A stretch of 64,000 bases of DNA from Sorangium cellulosum So0157-2 (GTDB lineage: Bacteria; Myxococcota_A; Polyangia; Polyangiales; Polyangiaceae): contig NC_021658.1 in NCBI RefSeq assembly GCF_000418325.1, forward strand, positions 6,125,501-6,189,500. Direction: 5' to 3'. Positions 56,761 through 64,000 of this stretch are shown here, one piece after another. The notes below the pieces were generated by a model. It saw nothing but the letters and a program-made list of their open reading frames with translations. It was not told the origin of the DNA and did no database searches. The position numbers were made by a program, and so were the translations under genes. Numbering within the stretch: the first letter of the stretch is position 1; every line of letters starts with the position of its first letter.

Positions 56761-59208
56761 TCAGGCGTCTTCCGTCACCTCTTCAGCGCTTGACGTGCGC
56801 TCCCGAGCCTGCTCCGCGCGCGCCTCCTTGCCCGCGATCGTCGCGCCGTTCAGCGCCGCCACGACCCGCGCGAGCTCGGCCTTCGGGACGCTGACGAACG
56901 CGTTGCGCTCGCGCACGCGGATGCGCCGGATGTCGCCCTTGGCCATCCCGGCCCGCTCGATGAGCGCGCGCTGGAAATCGGCCGCGCGCGCGCCGTCGCG
57001 GCGGCCGAGGTTGATGAAGACCTCGACGAACTCGCTGTCCGCCTCGTCGCGCGAGGGCTCGGCGCGCGGCGACTCGCCGGGCTCGCCGCTCTCGATCTCG
57101 ACCGCGGGCTCGCCGAGGAGCGCGGGCGAGGCGCCGCTCGCGCGCTCGCGCTCGCCGCCGCGCGACGGGGGCGAGCCGGGCGGCGGGGACGGCGGCTCGC
57201 CGAGGATCGGCTCATCGTCGCCCTCCTCCTCCGGCGGCTGCCACATGGTGAAGTCGGCGTGGCGGGAGAACGGCTGGCCCTGCGCGCCGCCGCGGCCGGG
57301 CGCGGCGGCGACGCCGGCCGCGGCGGGGCCGCGGCGCGCCGACAGCAGCGTCGCGGTGCCGGGCCGATCGCGCAGGCGCTCCGCCGGGCCGCGGCCGGGC
57401 GCGCCCTCGCCGCGCGGCGGCTCGATCCGCATCAGCGGCTCCGGCCGCGTGAGCGGCTCGACCGAGACGGGCCCCTCCTCGCGCGCCCGCGCCACCTCCG
57501 GCCGGCGCGGCTCGGGCCGCGCGTCGTCCCCGGCCGGCGCGTCCGCGCCGCGGGGCCCGCGCCGCCCCTCGTCCCGCCGCAGGCGCAGCGACCGGCGATC
57601 CCGATCCCGCCCGCGGTCCCGGTCGCCCTCGCGCGCGACCTCGCGCTCGCTGCTGCGCTCCGTCTCCGGCGAGCGCGGATCGACCGAGTCGGCCGCGCGC
57701 GGGATCGCGCCCTGCGACGCGCGCCCCTCGCCCCGCGCGCTCGCGGCGCGCGCCGCGGGCTCGGGCCGCGTCGAGGGCTCGGCGCCCTCGCGCGCCGCCG
57801 CGCGCGGCTGCTGGGCGCGCCGCGCGGCGCTCGCCTCCTCCTGCGCCGTCGGCCGCGCGCCGAGGTGATCGCGCAGGAGGCCCGCCACGATCGCCTCGGC
57901 CTGGTCGTGCGTGAGCAGCCGGCGCGCGAGCGAGAGGTCGTCCGGGTGCGTGCCCTTCGGCAGGAACGCCTCGGCGAGCATCGCGACGAGGTCGGCCTCG
58001 GCGCGCGTCTTGAGCTCGCCCTCCGTGGGCAGCTGCTTCTCGAGCGGCCGGATCTTGTACGTCAGCCGGAGGATGTAGAGCGGCCCGACGTCCTGCGGCG
58101 TGATCAGCGCGATCGCCGTGCCGGTGCGCCCCGCGCGGCCGGTGCGGCCGGTGCGGTGCACGTACGCCTCGGCGTCCTGCGGGAAGTCGTAGTTGATGAC
58201 GTGCGTGAGGTGCGAGATGTCGATGCCGCGGGCCGCCACGTCGGTGGCGACGAGGAAGCGCAGGCGCCCCTCGCGCGTCGCGCTCATCACCTTCTCGCGA
58301 TCGGACTGCGGCAGATCGCCGTTCAGCCAGTCGGCGTCGTAGCCCTGGCGCTTCAGCGCCGCGGCGACCGTCTCCGTCTCGTCCTTGGTGTTGCAGAAGA
58401 CGACCGCGTTCTCCGGGTTCTCGACCTCGATGATCCGGATCAGCGACGTCAGCTTGTCGCCCGTGACGAGGTAGACGTAGTGCTGGATCTGGAGCGCGCC
58501 GACCGCGTCGCCGGAGAGGGTGATGAACTCGGGCGTGCGCAGCTTGCTGCGCGCGATGCGCTCGATGTCGGGCGGGAGCGTCGCCGAGAACAGGAGCGTC
58601 TGCCGCTCCGGCGGCAGCTCGGCGAGGATCGCGGTGAGCTCGCGCTCGAAGCCCATCGAGAGCATCTCGTCGCACTCGTCGAGCACCAGCAGCCGGATGT
58701 GCTTGGCGACGATCGTCCCGCGGCGCAGGTGGTCGAGCACGCGGCCCGGCGTGCCGACGATGACCTGCGCGCCGGCGGCGAGCGCGTCGATCTGCCGCTG
58801 CATCGGCGCGCCGCCGTACACGGCGACCACCTTGACGCCCTTGCGCTTGCCGAGGCGCTCGACCTCGGCGGAGACCTGGAGCGCGAGCTCTCGCGTCGGG
58901 CAGAGCGCGAGCACCTGCGCCTGCGCGAGCGAGCGCTTCACGGCGTGGTCGACGATCGGGAGCCCGAAGGCCGCCGTCTTGCCGGTGCCGGTGCGCGCCT
59001 GCACGACCGCGTCGCGCCCGCGCGTGACCGGCTCCCAGACGGCGAGCTGCACCGGCGTCGGGTGGACGTAGCCAATCTCCGCGAGCGTCTCGCGCAGCTC
59101 GGACGACAGGGGCAGCACATCAAAGGTGGGCAGCGGCTGGGGCTTTTCGCCGGTCTGCGCTTCGCCCGCCACTGCGGCAGGGGGAGAAGGAACGGTCATG
59201 TCGGTCAT
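56761..59208 (-). CDS. DEAD-box RNA helicase (DeaD/DbpA-like) with DECD motif
   Basis: The protein has 815 residues. Helicase core (about 30-385): Q-motif TFDVLPLSSELRETLAEIGY, motif I ARTGTGKT, PTRELA, TPGR, motif II DECD at 177-180 in place of DEAD, SAT, then ARGID and HRTGRTGRAGRTG. About 455-720 are low-complexity, Arg/Glu/Pro/Ala-rich, and the end (about 725-800) is a DbpA-type RRM: FVEVFINLGRRDGARAADFQ, RRIRVRERNAFVSVPKAELA. It probably unwinds rRNA or mRNA structure in the cytoplasm. It follows the gene at 59239 by 30 bp on the same strand. Confidence 0.93.
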   Translation of the reverse strand: MTDMTVPSPPAAVAGEAQTGEKPQPLPTFDVLPLSSELRETLAEIGYVHPTPVQLAVWEPVTRGRDAVVQARTGTGKTAAFGLPIVDHAVKRSLAQAQVLALCPTRELALQVSAEVERLGKRKGVKVVAVYGGAPMQRQIDALAAGAQVIVGTPGRVLDHLRRGTIVAKHIRLLVLDECDEMLSMGFERELTAILAELPPERQTLLFSATLPPDIERIARSKLRTPEFITLSGDAVGALQIQHYVYLVTGDKLTSLIRIIEVENPENAVVFCNTKDETETVAAALKRQGYDADWLNGDLPQSDREKVMSATREGRLRFLVATDVAARGIDISHLTHVINYDFPQDAEAYVHRTGRTGRAGRTGTAIALITPQDVGPLYILRLTYKIRPLEKQLPTEGELKTRAEADLVAMLAEAFLPKGTHPDDLSLARRLLTHDQAEAIVAGLLRDHLGARPTAQEEASAARRAQQPRAAAREGAEPSTRPEPAARAASARGEGRASQGAIPRAADSVDPRSPETERSSEREVAREGDRDRGRDRDRRSLRLRRDEGRRGPRGADAPAGDDARPEPRRPEVARAREEGPVSVEPLTRPEPLMRIEPPRGEGAPGRGPAERLRDRPGTATLLSARRGPAAAGVAAAPGRGGAQGQPFSRHADFTMWQPPEEEGDDEPILGEPPSPPPGSPPSRGGERERASGASPALLGEPAVEIESGEPGESPRAEPSRDEADSEFVEVFINLGRRDGARAADFQRALIERAGMAKGDIRRIRVRERNAFVSVPKAELARVVAALNGATIAGKEARAEQARERTSSAEEVTEDA

Positions 59209-59238
59209 ATCGTCCTGCGTGATCGCCGCGTCGGGGTA

Positions 59239-59772
59239 TTATCTCGGGGACACGGGCCCAAGCTGGCCATCGACGATCGCCCGGACCCTGCGCCGTAGCG
59301 GAGCCAGATCGCCTGCCTCGCGCCGCGCTGCGTGCTCCTCCGCATAGCGGAGCCGCTCGATGGCGTCGAGAGCGCGCTCGTTCTCGGCGGAGCCCCGGCA
59401 CGAGGCGGCGACTCCGTCCCGGTAGCCCCACGCCGGAGCGAGCGTGCTCCGGAACCGGGCGAGGGCGGCGTCCTCCCCGTCGGTCCCCGGGGCGGCCTCC
59501 CTGGCCCGCTCGACGGCCCGGACGAGCGCCAGGAGGCCCTCCTCGCAGCTCCCGTAGGGCGACGGCGCGGCCGGCAGGAAGAAGACCTGCCGGATCACCT
59601 GGAGGGTGCACGAGACGATAATGAGCGCGGCGAAGCTGTAGTAGGCGACCAGGGCGACGCGCCGGCCGCGGGCGCGAGGCCCGCCGGGGCGCCGCCGCCC
59701 GCCGGGCGATCGCGCCTCGGTCCCTGGCACGGCCGGGGCGGGGGCGATGGGCGCGGGAGCTTGGGCGGGCAT
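59239..59772 (-). CDS. Single-pass membrane protein of unknown function
   Basis: ATG 59772 gives 177 residues (AAGGA 11 nt upstream). A Pro/Ala-rich start and an Arg-rich stretch precede one transmembrane helix (ALVAYYSFAALIIVSCTLQ, about 42-60). The rest is periplasmic and helical: GSCEEGLLALVRAVERAREA, ALDAIERLRYAEEHAARREA. I recognise no family. It lies 30 bp before the helicase and 228 bp from a divergent outer-membrane protein. Confidence 0.7.
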   Translation of the reverse strand: MPAQAPAPIAPAPAVPGTEARSPGGRRRPGGPRARGRRVALVAYYSFAALIIVSCTLQVIRQVFFLPAAPSPYGSCEEGLLALVRAVERAREAAPGTDGEDAALARFRSTLAPAWGYRDGVAASCRGSAENERALDAIERLRYAEEHAARREAGDLAPLRRRVRAIVDGQLGPVSPR

Positions 59773-60000
59773 GAGAGCAGCGATTCCTTGGGCGGGATGG
59801 GGTGCGCGGGCGCCGGCGCGGCGATGGCCGGCGGCCGCTCCTCGTCTCAATTCGTTGTGGTTCGCTGGCCGGGGAGCCTTGTCGCCGGGCCCGGCCACCG
59901 CAGGTCGGGCTCCGCTTCCGCGGTCCCTTCCGTGCGCGCCAGTGCTATCACCTCGCCGCGGGCGCGACGAGATGCTGTTGGACCGGAGGGGCAGCGCGAG

Positions 60001-61500
60001 GTGACCGAGACGACCGCGCCGCGCCGCGCCGCCCGCCGCCCCGCCGCGGCGCTCGCCGCGCTGGCCCTCGTCCTCGGCCCGCCGCGGGCCGCGCCGGCCC
60101 AGCCGCTCAAGGACAACGCGTACACCATCGACCTCTTCCAGGGGCCGATCCTGGCGCCGCTGCGCGTGACCGGGATCGCCGGCGCGTACGCCGCCTACGC
60201 CGAGGGGATCGCCGGCATGGTGGCCAACGCCGCCGCGCCCGCGGTCCGGGAGCCCTTCAGCGTCAAATGGCTCGAGTGGGACGTCGCCGCGTCGATCTCG
60301 CTGCCCATCGAGCTCTTCGGGGACAACGACTTCGACAACAACGACTTCGACAACAGCGGCGACCTCGACCTCGACTACTCGAACTTCGTGTACCTGACCC
60401 TCGGCGGCCAGCTCCAGGCGGGCGATTTCGGCCTCGGGGTCAACGCCGAGCTGCAGCGGTACTCGCTCGTGGACGACCGCGGCGCCGAGACCACGGTCGT
60501 GACCGGGAAGTACCACTTCCTCGGCGGAGCCCGCCTGCTCGGCGACGCGGTCGTGCTGGGCGCCGGCGCCCGCGCCGTGACGCTCGGCCTCGGCGCGGAG
60601 CAGACCAACCTCACGATCGCGGGCATCTCCCCGGAGCTCGGGGTGCTCGTCCGCCCCGACTGGGCGTCCTACCGGGTCGGCGCGACGTTCCGCTTCCCGG
60701 TGAACGGGGGCCGGCTGCTCGGCGAGGGGGTGGTCACGGACGGGAACGTCCGCCGCGCCGGCGGGCTGATCCTGCCGAACGAGGTCGTCCTCCCCTGGGA
60801 GCTCGAGCTCGGGCTCGCCGTGCAGGTGGGGCCGCGCCCGCTCAACCCCGCGTGGATCAACCCGCGCGATCAGGAGCGGGAGCTCCGCGAGGCGATCGCG
60901 CGCAGGCGGGCCGAGCGGGAGGCCCGGCGGGAGCGCGCGCTCGCCGGGATCGCGGACCCGGAGGAGCGCGCCCGGCGGGCGCGGATCTTCGCGCTGGAGG
61001 GCGCGCGCGAGCGCGCGGCCGACGAGCGCGAGCTCGCCGCCGGGCCGGACCTGCTCGAGAAGGAGCGGCGCGCCCGCTACTGGAACTGGCCGCGCGAGCA
61101 CCTGCTCATCACCGCGGAGCTCCTCGTCACGGGCGCGGTGTCGAACGGGGTGAGCCTCGAGCATTTCCTGGCGCAGAACCTGCCGGACCGGGCCGGCGAC
61201 GCCTCGGCGGTGGGCATGTCGGGCGCGCACGTGAGCTTCTCGCCGCGGTTCGGGATCGAGACGGAGCCGATCCCGGGCCGCGTGCACACGCGGTTCGGGA
61301 GCTACTACGAGCCGAACCGCTCCGGCCCCCACGGGAGCGGGAGCGTGGGGCGGCAGCACTTCACCTTCGGCGCGGACCTCCGCGTGCTGACGACGACGTT
61401 CTGGGGGCTGATCTCCGAGGCCGCCTACACGCTGCAGGCGTCGATGGACATCGCGCCTCGCTACGAGAGCGTGAGCGCCGGCATCGGCGTGTGGCACTGA
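60001..61500 (+). CDS. Outer-membrane beta-barrel-like protein
   Basis: GTG 60001 lies 11 nt after GGAGGGG; 499 residues. Signal peptide: Arg-rich arm, LAALALVLG core and APA-Q cleavage site. Strand-like segments alternate hydrophobic and polar residues: WLEWDVAASISLPIEL, FVYLTLGGQLQAGDFGLG, YRVGATFRFPV. Unusual is a short Asp/Asn-rich stretch (GDNDFDNNDFDNSGDLDLDY), possibly a Ca-binding loop. A charged helical insert (about 290-360) is rich in Arg/Glu/Ala. The C-terminus ends in strand-like SVSAGIGVWH. No family is recognised. Confidence 0.72.
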   Translation: MTETTAPRRAARRPAAALAALALVLGPPRAAPAQPLKDNAYTIDLFQGPILAPLRVTGIAGAYAAYAEGIAGMVANAAAPAVREPFSVKWLEWDVAASISLPIELFGDNDFDNNDFDNSGDLDLDYSNFVYLTLGGQLQAGDFGLGVNAELQRYSLVDDRGAETTVVTGKYHFLGGARLLGDAVVLGAGARAVTLGLGAEQTNLTIAGISPELGVLVRPDWASYRVGATFRFPVNGGRLLGEGVVTDGNVRRAGGLILPNEVVLPWELELGLAVQVGPRPLNPAWINPRDQERELREAIARRRAEREARRERALAGIADPEERARRARIFALEGARERAADERELAAGPDLLEKERRARYWNWPREHLLITAELLVTGAVSNGVSLEHFLAQNLPDRAGDASAVGMSGAHVSFSPRFGIETEPIPGRVHTRFGSYYEPNRSGPHGSGSVGRQHFTFGADLRVLTTTFWGLISEAAYTLQASMDIAPRYESVSAGIGVWH

Positions 61501-61510
61501 GCGCCGCGGC

Positions 61511-62557
61511 TCACGCCGACAGCGCGCGGCGGCGGTGCTCGGCGAGGAGCACGCGGAGGTGGCTCATCCGGGCGGGGTCGCGCCTGCCGAACTCGTCGAG
61601 CGCCGCGGCGACCGCGACCGGCGCGCCGCCGCGCGGCTCCTTGCGGAGCGCCCGCGCCGCCAGCGCGAGCGCGCGCGGGCGCAGCACCTCGTCGATGCAG
61701 AGCCGCACGGGGGGCGGCCGCCACGCGGCGTCGCGGTAACCCCCGGGCGGCGGGGGCTCCGCGGCCGACGCGAGGCCGTCCGCCTTGGCCTGCATGGCCG
61801 AGAGGATCTCGCGCTCGATCGCGCCGCCCTCCTCGCGGTCGCCGGCGCGCTCGATCGTGAAGATCGCGTGGGGCGCGCCGCGCCGCGCGGCGCCGAGCCA
61901 GTCCTTGCGCCAGCGCACCGCCGTGGCCCGGCTGATGACCGCCTCGCCGCGCGCGACGAGGCCCGTGAAGGCGCTGAGCATCAGCACCTCGAACGGCGAG
62001 AACGCCTCGTGGCCCTGCGCTCCGACGAGGCGCGAGAGGTTCGCGGCCACGACCGGGAGCCCCGCGTCGATCGCGTCCGAGGAGCAGAAGAGCGTCGAGC
62101 CCGCGCTCGTGGGGCGGAACTCCGTCAGGCTCACGCCCTCGCCGGCGCCGTACCACCCGAAGAGCGTGCTCACGGTGCCCCAGCGGGCGCCGTCGGCGGA
62201 GCAGTACGACCACGTGGTGCCCCAGAGCTCGAAGAGCGAGCGCACGATCCACCGCGCGAGCCTCACGCCGAGCCACAGGATCGCGGCGAGGAGCGCCGCG
62301 GAGGCGAGGGAGCTGTCCGCGGACTCGGCGAGGCCGGTCAGGAGCAGCGCGTAGAGCGCCGAGTACGCGAGCAAGAGGCCGCTCGTGATCGCGCTCAGGA
62401 ACAGCTCGATCCTCGGCGACGCGCCGCGCCGCTCGGCGCGTCGCCACACGGCGCGATGAGGGGGCTCGCCGCAGCGGGCGCAGGGGTCGGCGGCGCCGCA
62501 TCGCCGTCGCTTTCCGCAGCCGAGGCAGATGTCGTTCGGGGGCAACCGGCTTGGCAT
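61511..62557 (-). CDS. Zinc-ribbon membrane protein of unknown function
   Basis: ATG 62557 gives 348 residues (upstream translation is Arg-rich and unlikely). An N-terminal zinc ribbon, CLGCGKRRRCGAADPCARCG (about 12-31), precedes two transmembrane helices (about 60-105, LFLSAITSGLLLAYSALYAL, LASAALLAAILWLGVRLA). The C-terminal part (about 110-348) is cytoplasmic or periplasmic and mixed. The protein shares no recognised family. It is convergent with the barrel-like gene (10-bp gap, both stops inside TGAGC-N6-GCTCA) and divergent from the efflux gene. Confidence 0.7.
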   Translation of the reverse strand: MPSRLPPNDICLGCGKRRRCGAADPCARCGEPPHRAVWRRAERRGASPRIELFLSAITSGLLLAYSALYALLLTGLAESADSSLASAALLAAILWLGVRLARWIVRSLFELWGTTWSYCSADGARWGTVSTLFGWYGAGEGVSLTEFRPTSAGSTLFCSSDAIDAGLPVVAANLSRLVGAQGHEAFSPFEVLMLSAFTGLVARGEAVISRATAVRWRKDWLGAARRGAPHAIFTIERAGDREEGGAIEREILSAMQAKADGLASAAEPPPPGGYRDAAWRPPPVRLCIDEVLRPRALALAARALRKEPRGGAPVAVAAALDEFGRRDPARMSHLRVLLAEHRRRALSA

Positions 62558-62714
62558 CGGTGATCCAGAATAGTGGCGCATCCGCGCGCTGCCGCCATGA
62601 CTTGGGCGGCCGCGCGGCCGCCCGCCCACGGTTTCGCACACGCGCGCAGGCCGAGACCGCGCGCCTTCCGCTTCGGGCTTGTCGTCGCGCGCCGGACGGC
62701 GCATCGAGTCGCGC

Positions 62715-64000
62715 ATGCCCCGTCGCCGGCTCCGCATGGTCGCTGTCCTCGCCCTCGCTCCCCTCGCCCTGCATCAAGGAGTCGCCCTCGCGCAGCCGGC
62801 GCCCCCGCCGGCGCGACCGGGCCAGCTGCCTCAGGGGCGGCCGGGCCAGCAGGCCCCCGCGGGCGCCGCCGCGCCCCCCCCGGCCGCCGCCCCGGCGACG
62901 GCGGGGGCGCCCGCGGCGACGCCGCAGCGCATCGAGGTGAACGACCCCGCGCTCGCGCCCGTCCCGCCGGCGGCGCGCACGCTCGCGAGCTGGAACGAGG
63001 CGCGCGCGATCATCGAGCAGCGGTCGGTCGATCTCGTCGTCGCCGTGCAGGAGGTCGCCCGCGCCGAGGGGAGCGCGCGGCGGGCGCTCGCCCAGGCGCT
63101 GCCGAACCTCGACGCGAGCGGCGAGCTGAGCCGCCTCCTGGCGCCCGGGGGCGCGGACGCGCCGACGCGGGCGGCGGCGTCGATCACGCTCCGGCAGCCC
63201 ATCCTCGCGCCGCGCGCCTGGTACGGCATCGGCACCGCCGACCTCGCGGTCGAGGTCGCCAAGCTGAGCCTCGAGGACCGGCGCCGCTTCACGCTCGTCG
63301 CGGTCGCGGACGCCGTCGTCTCCATCGTCACGACCGAGCGGCTCAGCGAGGTCAACCGCGTCGGGCTGCGCAGCGCGCTCGAGCTGCTCGAGCTCACGCG
63401 GCGGCGGGAGCGCCTCGGCACCGGCACCAAGCTCGACGTCGTCCGCGCGGAGCAGGACGTCGCGCTCGCCCGCGCGACGCTCGTGTCCGGCGACGAGTCG
63501 CTGCGCAGGGCGCGCGAGGCGCTCGGGGCCGCGCTCGGCCTGAAGGGCGAGGTCGGCGTGCCGCAGGAGTTCTCGCTGAACGGGATCGCGACGGAGCTCG
63601 GGTCCCAGTGCACCCAGACGCGGACGGATCAGCGCGCCGACGTCCGCGCCGCGCGCGGCGAGCTGGAGCTCGCCGAGCGCGGCCTCACCGACGCGAAGCT
63701 CGCGTTCGCTCCGTATGCCGAGGTGTCGAGCACGCTGGGGGCCGAGACCTACTTCGGCGGCGCCGCCCCCGCCGGCGGCGTCGGCGGCGTCGGGGACGCC
63801 GGCGACGCCACGCGGTCCGGCTGGTCGTGGTCGATCCGCGCGGTGCTCACCGTGCCCATCTGGGACGGCGGGGCGCGCTACGGCGATCTCCGGATCAACC
63901 GGGCGGTCGTGGAGCAGCAGCGGGCCCGCCTCGGCGCGGTGGAGCGCTCGGCCGAGCTCGAGTCGACGCAGGCGGTCCGGAGCGTCGAGGTCGCCGAGCA
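62715..64000 (+). CDS. TolC-like outer-membrane efflux protein, C-terminus outside window
   Basis: The frame is open from ATG 62715 to the right edge, at least 428 residues. Signal peptide: MPRRRLRMVAVLALAPLALH, cleavage near ALA-QP. A Pro/Ala-rich linker (about 27-75) is followed by an OEP-type helical domain: ARTLASWNEARAIIEQRSVD, LAVEVAKLSLEDRRRFTLVA, LELTRRRERLGTGTKLDVVR (the repeated LxxLxxxRxxxG motif), and IRAVLTVPIWDGGARYGDL. TolC-type proteins form the outer-membrane channel for RND or ABC exporters. Pump genes would lie beyond the window. Confidence 0.88.
   Translation, partial: MPRRRLRMVAVLALAPLALHQGVALAQPAPPPARPGQLPQGRPGQQAPAGAAAPPPAAAPATAGAPAATPQRIEVNDPALAPVPPAARTLASWNEARAIIEQRSVDLVVAVQEVARAEGSARRALAQALPNLDASGELSRLLAPGGADAPTRAAASITLRQPILAPRAWYGIGTADLAVEVAKLSLEDRRRFTLVAVADAVVSIVTTERLSEVNRVGLRSALELLELTRRRERLGTGTKLDVVRAEQDVALARATLVSGDESLRRAREALGAALGLKGEVGVPQEFSLNGIATELGSQCTQTRTDQRADVRAARGELELAERGLTDAKLAFAPYAEVSSTLGAETYFGGAAPAGGVGGVGDAGDATRSGWSWSIRAVLTVPIWDGGARYGDLRINRAVVEQQRARLGAVERSAELESTQAVRSVEVAE

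Overview
The window looks like chromosomal DNA of a large-genome, very GC-rich myxobacterium of the Sorangium/Polyangium type. This is inferred from content, not from a database match: GC is about 70% or more, there are many lipoproteins with weak similarity to anything, a Hanks-type Ser/Thr kinase, a CheB-CheR-PAS-histidine kinase fusion, an NtrC-type sigma-54 activator, a MYXO-CTERM-like tag, and long antisense ORFs created by GC bias. I see no transposase, integrase, phage or CRISPR signature.

Layout. 1-10.3 kb is a cell-surface region: a secreted heparinase/lyase-like protein running off the left edge (-), a small V4R/DUF2378-like protein, a GT4 glycosyltransferase (-), an outer-membrane barrel-like protein, a polyprenyl-phosphate sugar transferase that would start exopolysaccharide synthesis, a transglutaminase-elicitor-like lipoprotein and a PA14 protein. 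10.5-15.3 kb holds a 1470-aa chemotaxis-like hybrid kinase and tRNA-Asp and tRNA-Val. 15.7-23.4 kb holds a coupled ATP-grasp/YbdK ligase pair, a lipoprotein, a Ser/Thr kinase, a disordered protein and a GNAT enzyme. 23.4-24.1 kb is a gene-free convergent interval with a dispersed 17-bp repeat.

24.1-32.0 kb (-) is an envelope run: bamD, a coupled 104-aa gene, greA, a sulfatase-fold membrane protein with HEAT repeats coupled to greA, a YfgM-like TPR protein and bamB. 32.1-37.7 kb has an NtrC-type regulator, a hybrid histidine kinase, a transaldolase/fructose-6-phosphate aldolase and a methyltransferase-GT2 fusion. 37.8-45.0 kb has three surface lipoproteins; the 1399-aa one has a possible TULIP/BPI-like front half, a MYXO-CTERM-like tag in its middle and a propeller-like rear half. 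45.1-51.6 kb has small and membrane proteins (one probably frameshifted), an L,D-transpeptidase and a TPR protein with a probable degenerate zincin tail.

51.7-55.5 kb (-) is a compact stressosome operon: a 65-aa ORF, RsbR (PAS-STAS), RsbS, RsbT with a long N-terminal extension, a PP2C phosphatase and an RsbW/RsbT-like kinase, every junction overlapping. 55.9-64 kb holds a TPR protein, a DEAD-box (DECD) helicase, membrane proteins, an outer-membrane protein and the start of a TolC-like efflux protein.

A recurring feature is a TAnnnT-type hexamer 6-8 nt before the start codon of several genes without a clear ribosome-binding site, suggesting leaderless transcription.
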